A stretch of DNA of 17,893 nucleotides from a bacterium (GTDB lineage: Bacteria > Patescibacteriota > Minisyncoccia > Phycocordibacterales > UBA2100), in contig JAUYLR010000048.1 in the NCBI GenBank assembly GCA_030698935.1, forward strand, positions 1-17,893. Reading direction: 5' to 3'. Made by a program: the position numbers and the translations under genes. Positions 6,647 to 13,493 of this stretch are shown one piece after another. The notes under the pieces were generated by a model. It worked only from the letters and a program-made list of their open reading frames with translations, was not told the DNA's origin and made no database searches. How positions within the stretch are numbered: position 1 is the stretch's first letter; each line of letters starts with the position of its first letter.

Positions 6647-7459
6647 ATGGGCATGGTAGTAAACGGGAAAGCAATCGCCGAAATCCTTTATGAGGATCTC
6701 GCCCCGCGATATGCCTCGCTCAATAAAAAGACACGGCTCGGTATTGTTGTTGTGGGGGAAAACCCGGTTATCGCATCGTTCGTGCGTATCAAGGAGCGCT
6801 CCGCTTTGCGTCTCGGCGTTGAAATGGTCCGTAAAGATTTGCCCGAATCGGCAACCGAAAAAGAAATCATTGACGCGGTGCACGCGCTTAACGGAAATGC
6901 TGACGCGGTGATAGTTCAATTGCCTCTTCCGAAGGGTATCAGTACAAATAATGTTCTTTCCGCCGTGCCGAATGAGAAGGACGTTGACGCGCTCAATCCG
7001 GACATCCCCGAAGAGAAACGGTTTGTACACGCTCCGGTTGCGCTTGCCGCCGTTGATATCTTGGAGCGGTCTCATGTACAGATTAAAAATGCGCGCGCGG
7101 TTGTTGTGGGCGCCGGCCGCCTTGTGGGAGCGCCTTCGGCATGGCTCCTCCGGAGTTTGGGGGCGAAAGTATCGGTATTTTCTCTTGAGGAGGGTTCCAT
7201 TGATGACTTGAAAGATGCCGACATCATTGTTTCGGGTGCGGGGAATCCCGGTTTCATAAAACCGGAGCATATCAAGAAGGGCGTAGCTCTCATTGACGGG
7301 GGTACAAGCGAGCTCAACAAAAGAATAGCCGGCGACGCAGACCCCGCGTGCAGGGATATGGCGAGCGTGTTCACGCCGGTCCCCGGCGGCGTCGGGCCTG
7401 TCGCGGTCTCAATGATATTCAGGAATATACTTGCACTCGTGCAAAGAAATGAACGCTAG
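6647..7459 (+). CDS. folD: Methylenetetrahydrofolate dehydrogenase/cyclohydrolase
   Basis: A bifunctional cytoplasmic enzyme of 270 aa that converts 5,10-methylene-THF through methenyl-THF to 10-formyl-THF in one-carbon metabolism. The N-terminal half has the substrate site: VVGENPVIASFVRIK with the catalytic Lys at K49, QLPLP with Q91, and NEKDVDALNP with D112. The C-terminal half is a Rossmann domain with VVVGAGRLVGAPSAWLL, VSGAGNPGFI, DGGTSELNKRIAGDAD and the signature TPVPGGVGPVAVSM. Two departures stand out: F45 replaces the Tyr that usually precedes the catalytic Lys by four residues, and GRS of the nucleotide-binding loop is changed to GAGR. ATG at 6647 directly abuts an inverted repeat; ATG at 6653 is an alternative. 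It overlaps pabB by 11 bases. Confidence 0.93.
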   Translation: MGMVVNGKAIAEILYEDLAPRYASLNKKTRLGIVVVGENPVIASFVRIKERSALRLGVEMVRKDLPESATEKEIIDAVHALNGNADAVIVQLPLPKGISTNNVLSAVPNEKDVDALNPDIPEEKRFVHAPVALAAVDILERSHVQIKNARAVVVGAGRLVGAPSAWLLRSLGAKVSVFSLEEGSIDDLKDADIIVSGAGNPGFIKPEHIKKGVALIDGGTSELNKRIAGDADPACRDMASVFTPVPGGVGPVAVSMIFRNILALVQRNER

Positions 7460-8744
7460 TTTCAGAATGCCGCACTCCGAAATTATTCCCAACGTGTCTT
7501 TTGACGATATCTGGAATCGTCTCGCAGATTCTGAAGAGTACGTGTGCTGTACGAGGGGAACCGGTAGCGGCTGGGAAACATTCATCGCTTGGAATCCGCG
7601 CGAGCGCTACATCTCGAATGGTGAAGGAAGTCTCTTTGCCATCAAGGGTTTTGTTCGCAAAGAGCAGGAACTCGGCAGAAGAACATTCGGCTACATCTCA
7701 TACGGTTTTGGCCTGAAACTTCAGACCCTGAAGCCGCGAGCCAAAAACGATATCAATCTGCCGGAGGCTCTGTTGTATTCATATGACGCATACATCGTCT
7801 GCCGTGAGAATGAAATAGAAATTTGCGCCAATGATCTGGCGTTGCTCGCCGCCTTTTCCAATTCTGTGAAGGAAATACTTGCACGGGCACCGGCGAAAGT
7901 ATCACGTACTGTTGAATCGCCGGACATGCCGGAGTTCAAACCGGATACGACGGAGGAGGCATACGCGCAAAGTTACGAGAGCGTTAAACAGCACATTATC
8001 GCGGGCGATATCTATCAGATGAATCTGACGCACCGACTGGGGGGCAGAACCAAGAAGTCTCCGCGCGAATTATGGAGCGCGATGTGGGATAAGAATCAGG
8101 CCGATTTCTCGGCGTATATTGAGGGCGACGGGTTTGAAATATTGAGCGCGTCTCCGGAGAGGTTCATCTCTGTATCAGCTAGTCATCAGATAGATACGTT
8201 TCCCATTAAAGGTACGCGCCCACGCGGAGCAAATCCGGCGGAAGATGAACGGCTCAAGAATGAACTTATTAATTCTGAAAAGGAAACTGCCGAGCTCACG
8301 ATGATTACTGACCTGTTACGCAATGATATGGGGAAAGTGTGTGAATTCGGTTCGGTACGCGTTGTATCCACGAGCATTGTCCGTGCCTTCGCGAGCGTTT
8401 GGCACGCCTACTCGCATGTCACGGGGGTTTGCGCGAAAGGTCTTGATTCTATTGATGCGCTCCTGTCCATGTTTCCGGGAGGCTCTGTCACGGGATGCCC
8501 GAAGAGGCGCGCGATGGAAATTATTAATGAGTTGGAACCGACTGCGCGCGGCGTTTATGCGGGCTCTATCGGTTACATTAATCCTGATGATTCCGCAGAT
8601 TTTAATATCGCGATACGTACGCTCATTAAGAAGGGAGACAAAGTGTATCTTCAGGTGGGCGGGGGGATTGTCTATGATTCAAATGAGAAAGATGAATATA
8701 AAGAGACTCTGGACAAAGCAAAATCATTTTTAGGTATACTCTAG
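7449..8744 (+). CDS. pabB: Aminodeoxychorismate synthase component I
   Basis: A chorismate-binding enzyme of about 431 aa. PabB aminates chorismate to 4-amino-4-deoxychorismate, the first step to p-aminobenzoate for folate. The C-terminal chorismate-binding domain is complete: GDIYQMNLTHRL, SASPERFI, DTFPIKGTRPRG, the AELTMITDLLRNDMG block, YSHVTG, and FPGGSVTGCPKRRAMEII...YAGSIGYI. The Lys in PIKGT (K254) separates PabB, where the matching Lys is the nucleophile, from anthranilate synthase TrpE, which has Ala there. No fused lyase or glutaminase domain is seen and no pabA is in the window. ATG at 7449 overlaps the folD stop; TTG 7431 and ATG 7467 are alternatives. Being with folD supports the folate assignment. 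Confidence 0.9.
   Translation: MNASFRMPHSEIIPNVSFDDIWNRLADSEEYVCCTRGTGSGWETFIAWNPRERYISNGEGSLFAIKGFVRKEQELGRRTFGYISYGFGLKLQTLKPRAKNDINLPEALLYSYDAYIVCRENEIEICANDLALLAAFSNSVKEILARAPAKVSRTVESPDMPEFKPDTTEEAYAQSYESVKQHIIAGDIYQMNLTHRLGGRTKKSPRELWSAMWDKNQADFSAYIEGDGFEILSASPERFISVSASHQIDTFPIKGTRPRGANPAEDERLKNELINSEKETAELTMITDLLRNDMGKVCEFGSVRVVSTSIVRAFASVWHAYSHVTGVCAKGLDSIDALLSMFPGGSVTGCPKRRAMEIINELEPTARGVYAGSIGYINPDDSADFNIAIRTLIKKGDKVYLQVGGGIVYDSNEKDEYKETLDKAKSFLGIL
8710..8740 (+). promoter_or_regulatory. Candidate internal promoter at the end of pabB
   Basis: TGGACA at 8710-8715 and TATACT at 8735-8740 are separated by 19 bases, slightly long. TATACT ends 7 bases before the ATG at 8748, which would give a leaderless transcript. 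It lies in the 3' end of the pabB coding region. The downstream gene can equally be read through from pabB. Confidence 0.35.
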
Positions 8745-8747
8745 GTC

Positions 8748-9221
8748 ATGCCCCTCATTTCAGAGAACTTCCGCGACGTTTTCGGCGATATCCGCCTTGG
8801 AATAATCTTTCAGGATAAAACGACTCGCTTGAGTTGTATCCGGCGGATTTCAGATAACGAAGTTCTCTCATTCCACATAGTTTTGTTTTCTGAAGCCGGT
8901 ATCGAGCGCCTGGGTCCTGCGCATGAGAAAATCGTGGCGGGAGGATTGCTCGGCGAGGTGATTAAAGAATCGGGAGTCTCCTATACGCGGACAGTTTCCG
9001 ATAAATCCTTCGTTGATATGGACGCAGGCCTTGCATCCCTGTTTGCGACAGGGGAGAGCCGATGCACGACAGAGCGCATTGAATATCAGGTTCGCGGCAT
9101 TCCGTATGCGGCGATTTATGAATTCTACAATTCGAAATATACGCCCGTTGCAAAAACTCCGGCTACGGTACCGCCGGATATCAGAACGCTGATTCAAAAG
9201 TACCTCACGCATGGTTCTTGA
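8748..9221 (+). CDS. Chorismate-lyase-fold protein (UbiC/DUF98-like), putative
   Basis: A 157-aa soluble protein starting 3 bases after the pabB stop. By eye it follows the layout of chorismate pyruvate-lyases: TTRLSCIRRISDNEVLSFHIVL (residues 25-46) matches the Arg-containing LREI region of E. coli UbiC and the TLTRVL...ADDEV region of mycobacterial Rv2949c; GLLGEVIKESG (66-76) matches PLG(R/E) followed by a helix; and RIEYQVRGIPYAAIYEFY (110-127) matches RLxxxGKPLLLTELF, with E125 where UbiC has its active-site Glu155. R32/R33 would match UbiC Arg76. These alignments are from memory. The fold is shared with UTRA regulator domains, but no DNA-binding domain is present. Next to pabB, it may release pyruvate from aminodeoxychorismate or chorismate. 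The function is inferred. Confidence 0.62.
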   Translation: MPLISENFRDVFGDIRLGIIFQDKTTRLSCIRRISDNEVLSFHIVLFSEAGIERLGPAHEKIVAGGLLGEVIKESGVSYTRTVSDKSFVDMDAGLASLFATGESRCTTERIEYQVRGIPYAAIYEFYNSKYTPVAKTPATVPPDIRTLIQKYLTHGS

Positions 9222-9256
9222 TTGTTTGGCTGGGAAAATCAGGGTTATATGCTATA

Positions 9257-9284
9257 TTGCGGGCTCCAATTCTTTGCGTATACT
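9257..9284 (+). promoter_or_regulatory. Candidate promoter of secD
   Basis: TTGCGG at 9257-9262 and TATACT at 9279-9284 are separated by 16 bases. The secD ATG at 9293 begins 8 bases after the -10, so the mRNA would be leaderless or nearly so. An extended -10-like TGCTATATT also lies at 9250-9258 and is an alternative. Confidence 0.45.
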
Positions 9285-9292
9285 GAAGCCCA

Positions 9293-10618
9293 ATGTTGAA
9301 AAGACGGCTCACCGCACTCATCGTTTTGGCAATCGGAGTCGCAATTGGCTGGTTTGTTTACAGCTCGCAAATTACAGGGTCTCGTCCTTTTAAACTCGGA
9401 TTGGATCTTTCGGGGGGAACACAGTTGACTTATCGTGCGAAACTGGATGCGATTCAAGGGAATACCGTCGCGGATTCAATGTCATCTTTACGTGACACCA
9501 TTGAGCGCCGTGTAAATCTCTTCGGCGTGTCGGAACCGATTGTGCAGACGGAGCACGGAGGGACGTTGGCAGGCACTTCGGAGGAGCGCCTCATCGTAGA
9601 GTTGCCGGGAGTTACCGATACGCAAAAAGCAATTGACCTGATAGGCCAGACTCCCGTTCTTGAATTCCGCATGTTAAAAGCGGGTGCAACTCCGCCGGAA
9701 ACAGGAATAACGCCTGAGAATGTAAATGAGCTTTTTGAGCCAGCGTCAATCACAGGGAGGCACCTCACGAGCGCGCAGATACAATTCAATCAAAGCCCCG
9801 GCGGGATTCCGAACGAGCCGGTGGTGGCGCTCAACTTCAATGCGGAAGGAGGAAAGATTTTCGCCGATTTAACGAAAGCAAACGTCGGGCGTTACTTCGG
9901 AATGTTCTTGGATGGTGTACCGATTTCCATACCGGTTATTCAAGAAGCAATTCCCGACGGCACCGCGATAATTTCCGGCAACTTCACTGCCGTGGGCGCG
10001 AAGGAGCTTGCGAGGAACCTAAGTTTCGGCGCGCTCCCCGTCCCGATAGAACTCATCGGGGCGCAGACGGTATCGGGAACTCTAGGCGGGGAGGCAGTTG
10101 CGCGGGGCATTTCCGCCGGTCTCTGGGGCGTCGGGTTAGTGGCGCTTTTCATGGTTATTTGGTATCGCCTTCCGGGGGCGGTTTCCGTTGTCGCGCTCGC
10201 GCTCTATGTTGTTGCGATTCTCGCGTTGTTTAAACTGATTCCTGTTACGCTCACCGCCGCCGGCATCGCGGCATTCATCCTTTCTATCGGCATGGCGGTA
10301 GATGCCAATATTCTCATATTTGAACGCACCAGAGAGGAAATGGAAGGAGGCAAGTCCGCCAAAGAAGCGATTGGCGACGGATTTGCCCGCGCGTGGCCTT
10401 CAATCCGCGACTCCAATATCTCATCCATGATTACCGCCGTGATTCTTTTCTGGTTCGGCACGTCGCTCATCAAAGGATTCGCGCTTGTATTCGGGCTCGG
10501 CGTTTTGGTTTCAATGCTCACCGCGATTTCCGTCTCCCGCACGTTCCTTTTCGCGCTCGGCATTGATGCGAAGGGCGGCCTTTCCCGATTCTTATTCAGT
10601 AGCGGAGTAAGTAAGTGA
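9293..10618 (+). CDS. secD: Protein translocase subunit SecD
   Basis: A membrane protein of 441 aa that works with SecF and SecYEG and uses the proton-motive force to help pull exported proteins across the membrane. It has an N-terminal helix, then LGLDLSGGTQLTY, RRVNLFGVSEPIVQ and LPGVTDTQKAIDLIGQTPVLEF in the periplasmic P1 region. The C-terminal membrane domain follows: LARNLSFGALPVPIEL, the QTVSGTLGGEAV block, and MAVDANILIFERTREEM followed by GFARAWPSIRDSN. It has about six helices in all. The length fits short SecD forms. The ATG at 9293 has no Shine-Dalgarno but a TATACT box 8 bases upstream. secF follows after 42 bases. Confidence 0.95.
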   Translation: MLKRRLTALIVLAIGVAIGWFVYSSQITGSRPFKLGLDLSGGTQLTYRAKLDAIQGNTVADSMSSLRDTIERRVNLFGVSEPIVQTEHGGTLAGTSEERLIVELPGVTDTQKAIDLIGQTPVLEFRMLKAGATPPETGITPENVNELFEPASITGRHLTSAQIQFNQSPGGIPNEPVVALNFNAEGGKIFADLTKANVGRYFGMFLDGVPISIPVIQEAIPDGTAIISGNFTAVGAKELARNLSFGALPVPIELIGAQTVSGTLGGEAVARGISAGLWGVGLVALFMVIWYRLPGAVSVVALALYVVAILALFKLIPVTLTAAGIAAFILSIGMAVDANILIFERTREEMEGGKSAKEAIGDGFARAWPSIRDSNISSMITAVILFWFGTSLIKGFALVFGLGVLVSMLTAISVSRTFLFALGIDAKGGLSRFLFSSGVSK

Positions 10619-10624
10619 TTTAAA

Positions 10625-10654
10625 TACTAACTACGTACTACTGACTACTAACTA
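10625..10654. repeat. Heptanucleotide tandem repeat (TACNNAC) before secF
   Basis: Four 7-base units of the form TACNNAC start at 10625, 10632, 10639 and 10646, then TA. The array fills the secD-secF spacer. Its end contains TAACTA (10649-10654), 6 bases before the secF ATG, a possible -10 box. The period and position match the array at 649-680, but the unit sequence differs. Confidence 0.7.
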
Positions 10655-10660
10655 TCCCTT

Positions 10661-11569
10661 ATGCTCATCGTCAAATACAGAAAAATATTTTTTGGAATCA
10701 CGGGAGCAATCGTACTCGCATCGCTCATTTCGCTTTTCGTATATGGCTTGCACCTCGGTACGGATTTTACCGGCGGCACGCTTGTACAAGTGACGTATCC
10801 GGCCGGCAGGCCGGCACCGGAGGCTTTGCAGGAGTCGCTTAACACGGCCGGGCTCAAGGGATATTCGCTTCGCGAAGCCAATGCCAACGATTACATTCTG
10901 CGTGCGGGAAATCTGACAACCGAAGAGCGCACGAATTTGCCGGAGATTCTGTCGGTAGGGGGAAGTAATCCCGTTACCATAAATACGCTTACGGAAGTGG
11001 GGCCGGTTATCGGTCTGGAGCTCCGGAATAAGGCGCTTATCGCTCTCGCGCTCGTCTTGCTCTGCATCCTTCTCTTTATCGCCTTCGCGTTCCGCAAAGT
11101 CTCAAAACCTGTGTCCTCATGGATATACGGATTCATCGCACTCATTACGCTCGTACACGATGTCGTTGTGCCGGTTGGCTTCTACGCGGCGCTCGGATAT
11201 TTTCTGGGCGCGCAGGTGGATACGCTTTTCGTGACCGCTATTCTCACGGTGCTCGGTTTCTCAATCCACGATACCATTGTCGTGTTTGACCGCGTGCGCG
11301 AGAATCTGCGCATCAATCAGGAGAAGGGACGGCGGGAGGATTTTGCGGAAACCGCGGGCCGCAGTCTAGGGCAGACGTTCGTGCGCTCCATCAACACCTC
11401 GCTTACCGTACTCATTACGCTTCTCGCACTCTTCTTCCTCGGCCCCGATTCCACGAAGGATTTCGCGCTGACGCTCTTAGTCGGCATCATCGCCGGTACG
11501 TATTCGTCAATCTTTTTGGCAACGCCGCTGCTTGTTTCAACCGAACGTTATTTTGCAAAACGAAGATAA
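10661..11569 (+). CDS. secF: Protein translocase subunit SecF
   Basis: A membrane protein of 302 aa, the partner of SecD in the proton-driven accessory complex of the Sec translocon. After the first helix comes GTDFTGGTLVQV, a short periplasmic domain, then EVGPVIGLEL and the membrane domain with LVHDVVVPVGFYAALG, VDTLFVTAILTVLGFSIHDTIVVFDRVREN and FVRSINTSLTVL, ending in GTYSSIFLATPLL. All are standard SecF blocks, with about six helices. The ATG at 10661 follows a heptad repeat array and has no Shine-Dalgarno. secD and secF are separate genes here, 42 bases apart, and probably form one unit. The unit ends before the 21-bp palindrome at 11593. Confidence 0.95.
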   Translation: MLIVKYRKIFFGITGAIVLASLISLFVYGLHLGTDFTGGTLVQVTYPAGRPAPEALQESLNTAGLKGYSLREANANDYILRAGNLTTEERTNLPEILSVGGSNPVTINTLTEVGPVIGLELRNKALIALALVLLCILLFIAFAFRKVSKPVSSWIYGFIALITLVHDVVVPVGFYAALGYFLGAQVDTLFVTAILTVLGFSIHDTIVVFDRVRENLRINQEKGRREDFAETAGRSLGQTFVRSINTSLTVLITLLALFFLGPDSTKDFALTLLVGIIAGTYSSIFLATPLLVSTERYFAKRR

Positions 11570-11592
11570 CCTTCCCACGTCCTCCATCTTTT

Positions 11593-11638
11593 CCTTGTGT
11601 ACTGATATTAACCGACCGGTTAATATCAGTACACAAGG
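11593..11638. repeat. Perfect 21-bp inverted repeat
   Basis: The arm 11593-11613 is exactly complementary to 11618-11638, with a 4-base loop GACC. It lies 23 bases after the secF stop. It has no T-tract on either side, so it is not a normal intrinsic terminator in either direction. It could be a transcript-end stabiliser, a site for a protein, or a repeat element. It has no sequence similarity that I can see to the other inverted repeats of the window. Confidence 0.75.
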
Positions 11639-11727
11639 TACATACACTAAGTGAAGATGGTTTTGGGGGCCATTGAACTCCGGCAACTCCGTTTGTAGCG
11701 GCTATCGGGAAACGCAATCCAAAGTAG

Positions 11728-11733
11728 TATAAT
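11728..11733 (+). promoter_or_regulatory. -10 box of the tyrA-pheA fusion gene
   Basis: A consensus TATAAT lies 6 bases before the ATG at 11740, which would give a leaderless mRNA. No good -35 box is visible at the proper distance. Confidence 0.5.
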
Positions 11734-11739
11734 CCCCGC

Positions 11740-13062
11740 ATGGGAATCAAGACTGTCGGCATAGTGGGACACGGCTCTTTTGGCGCGCTTGCGTGCACGC
11801 TTTTTGAGCGTTTCGCGCCTGGTGTTGTAGTGCGCGTATTCTCGCAGGAGCACAAGCCCGACAACACCAAATTCTTCTCGCTTGCGGATACGGCCGCGTG
11901 CGATGCCGTCGTTCTCGCGGTGCCCATCCATGCGTTTGAAGAAGTGCTTGCGAAAGTCATTCCGCTTGCGGGGAAAGACACCGTCATCGTTGATATCGCG
12001 ACGGTGAAAGTGCACACGGTAGGGCTCCTCAAAAAACTGGCAAAGGGCCGCCGCTACATTGCCGCGCACCCCATGTGGGGCCCCGAAAGCTACGAGAAAC
12101 GCTCGGGAGACGTGAAAGGATTCCGCATCGTAATGACGGACGGCACACTCTCTGCGGAGGAATACGCAGCACTCACAAAATTCTTACAGTGGTGCGGATT
12201 TGACGTCGTTGAAATGACCGCTGACAGCCATGACAAGCAAATTGCGGAAACACTCTTTCTGACGCATCTCATCGGGCAGACAGTTATGGAGGGCGGTTTC
12301 CGCCGCACTGATATAGACACGGTGTCGTTCGGTTACCTTATGGACGCAGTAGAGAGCGTGCGGCGCGATGAGAAACTATTCCGCGATGTGTTCCGATACA
12401 ACCCGTACTGCAAGGATGTGCTTGCGCGGTTTAAAAAGGCGGAAGAAAAAGTCCGCGGTTTGTTGCAGAAACCGGTGGATGCGCCGCAGAAGGGTTCTTT
12501 GAGGATTGGCATATCCGGCGCAGAAGGAAGTTTCTCCGAGGAGGCTGCAAGGAACTATGCGGAGAACAACAAGGTAAAAGACTTTTCGCTCGCGTACCTA
12601 ATCTCCGTAGAGAACGTACTTTCTTCGCTTGAAGCTGGGGCTATTGACCTCGGTATTTTTCCTATTGAGAATTCTACGGGCGGTGTTGTCACCGAAACGG
12701 TGCACGCCATGGCCAAGCACAACTTTGATATAAAAAAGATATTTGACATAGATATCCATCAAAATCTTTTGGTACGCGAAGGCGCGAATATGGGCGAGAT
12801 AATAACGATTACCTCACATGAGCAGGCACTCAAACAATGCCGAGAGTATTTAAAAAGCAAATGGCCGAAAGCGAAAATAGAAGAATACGAAGATACGGCA
12901 AAAGCAGCCGAGGATTTGGCGGCGGGGAAATTGCCGAGAACGACCGCCGTCATCGCATCCGCCGCCGCCGCGAAACTCTACAAGTTGAAAATATTGGAGA
13001 AATCCATCCAAGACCTTAAGACAAATTACACGACGTTCCTCGCCGCTTCTTCGCTACGGTAG
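11740..13062 (+). CDS. Fused prephenate dehydrogenase (TyrA) and prephenate dehydratase (PheA)
   Basis: A 440-aa bifunctional enzyme for the last committed steps to tyrosine and phenylalanine: prephenate to 4-hydroxyphenylpyruvate and prephenate to phenylpyruvate. Residues 1 to about 245 are TyrA: GIVGHGSFG binds NAD(P), AAHPMWGPES is the conserved HPMxGP block, and SHDKQIAETLFLTHLIG follows. Residues about 254-440 are the dehydratase: GISGAEGSFSEEAA, FPIENSTGGVV, HEQALKQC, DTAKAAEDLA and IQDLKTNYTTFLA. The usual TRF of the dehydratase reads T431-T432-F433, so Arg is replaced by Thr. No C-terminal ACT regulatory domain is present, so allosteric control by phenylalanine may be absent. No chorismate mutase is fused; aroQ is the convergent neighbour and its 3' end overlaps this gene by 9 bases. 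Confidence 0.9.
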   Translation: MGIKTVGIVGHGSFGALACTLFERFAPGVVVRVFSQEHKPDNTKFFSLADTAACDAVVLAVPIHAFEEVLAKVIPLAGKDTVIVDIATVKVHTVGLLKKLAKGRRYIAAHPMWGPESYEKRSGDVKGFRIVMTDGTLSAEEYAALTKFLQWCGFDVVEMTADSHDKQIAETLFLTHLIGQTVMEGGFRRTDIDTVSFGYLMDAVESVRRDEKLFRDVFRYNPYCKDVLARFKKAEEKVRGLLQKPVDAPQKGSLRIGISGAEGSFSEEAARNYAENNKVKDFSLAYLISVENVLSSLEAGAIDLGIFPIENSTGGVVTETVHAMAKHNFDIKKIFDIDIHQNLLVREGANMGEIITITSHEQALKQCREYLKSKWPKAKIEEYEDTAKAAEDLAAGKLPRTTAVIASAAAAKLYKLKILEKSIQDLKTNYTTFLAASSLR

Positions 13063-13335
13063 GTTCTTTTTCTCTACCGAGAGAGAGTGCCGGTGAACAG
13101 CTTCAAATATCTCGCGGAGCAAGTCTTCCGGGAGCGATAGCGCACGCCCCGTTTCAACCCATTGTCTAAGGAGTGCGTCGCGCCTGCCCTCGTCCAAAGC
13201 GCCCATGTTATGTGCCTTTTTGTACCGCCCGATTTCCTCTACGAGTTCCGTGCGCTCCGCGAGTGCCGTGATGATATTCCTGTCTATCAGGTCAATTTCC
13301 GTGCGCAGTTCCTGCAGTTCGTCCCGTTTTTCCAT
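13054..13335 (-). CDS. aroQ: Chorismate mutase, AroQ class
   Basis: A 93-aa all-helical enzyme that rearranges chorismate to prephenate. The sequence has the AroQ pattern LRTEIDLIDRNIITALAER, then LVEEIGRYKK (the Lys of the active site), DEGRRDALL and a last helix with LPEDLLREIFEAVHRHS. It lacks any fused domain. I chose ATG at 13335; a TTG at 13386 would add 17 residues that do not look like the family. A promoter with -35 TTGGTG and -10 GATAAT lies directly upstream, making a leaderless mRNA likely. It converges with the TyrA-PheA fusion gene, with a 9-base overlap of their ends, and its product is that enzyme's substrate. Confidence 0.9.
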   Translation of the reverse strand: MEKRDELQELRTEIDLIDRNIITALAERTELVEEIGRYKKAHNMGALDEGRRDALLRQWVETGRALSLPEDLLREIFEAVHRHSLSVEKKNLP

Positions 13336-13341
13336 TTCCGT

Positions 13342-13370
13342 ATTATCCCATACCCCAAGCCCCGCACCAA
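13342..13370 (-). promoter_or_regulatory. Promoter of aroQ
   Basis: On the minus strand, TTGGTG (13370-13365) is followed by 17 bases and GATAAT (13347-13342). The aroQ ATG at 13335 begins 6 bases later, predicting a leaderless transcript. Confidence 0.5.
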
Positions 13371-13403
13371 CTGAGTCGGTTGCCAAAAAATAACACTTCC
13401 CCC

Positions 13404-13493
13404 GCGGTCAAAGCCGAGAAGGCATAGTGTTTTTGACGGTTTGAGTGATTCCTCCGTCAAAAACACTAGGCCTTTGGAGTCTCTCTTGACCGC
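13404..13493. repeat. 90-bp nested inverted repeat in the aroQ-rpoB spacer
   Basis: The outer arms are GCGGTCAA (13404-13411) and TTGACCGC (13486-13493), perfectly complementary. The inner stem is 13419-13439 with 13454-13474, 21 positions with one A/G mismatch, of which 15 (13425-13439 with 13454-13468) are consecutive and perfect. The loop is 14 bases. No T-tract follows. The right outer arm also holds the -35 box of the rpoB promoter, so folding or protein binding here could affect rpoB transcription. Confidence 0.75.

Noticed and set aside
6629..7270. 213-codon open frame on the minus strand over folD
   Set aside because: It is antisense to a well-supported folD, is rich in Arg, His and Asn, and shows no domain.
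7449..8744. Anthranilate synthase TrpE in place of PabB
   Set aside because: The key motif is PIKGT with Lys, as in PabB. TrpE has Ala at this position. The neighbour folD also points to folate.
8748..9221. UTRA-domain transcription regulator
   Set aside because: The fold is related, but there is no N-terminal helix-turn-helix domain and the gene directly follows pabB. It is kept as an alternative only.
11593..11638. Intrinsic terminator of secF
   Set aside because: No T-tract follows the stem on either strand, so it is reported as an inverted repeat of unknown role.
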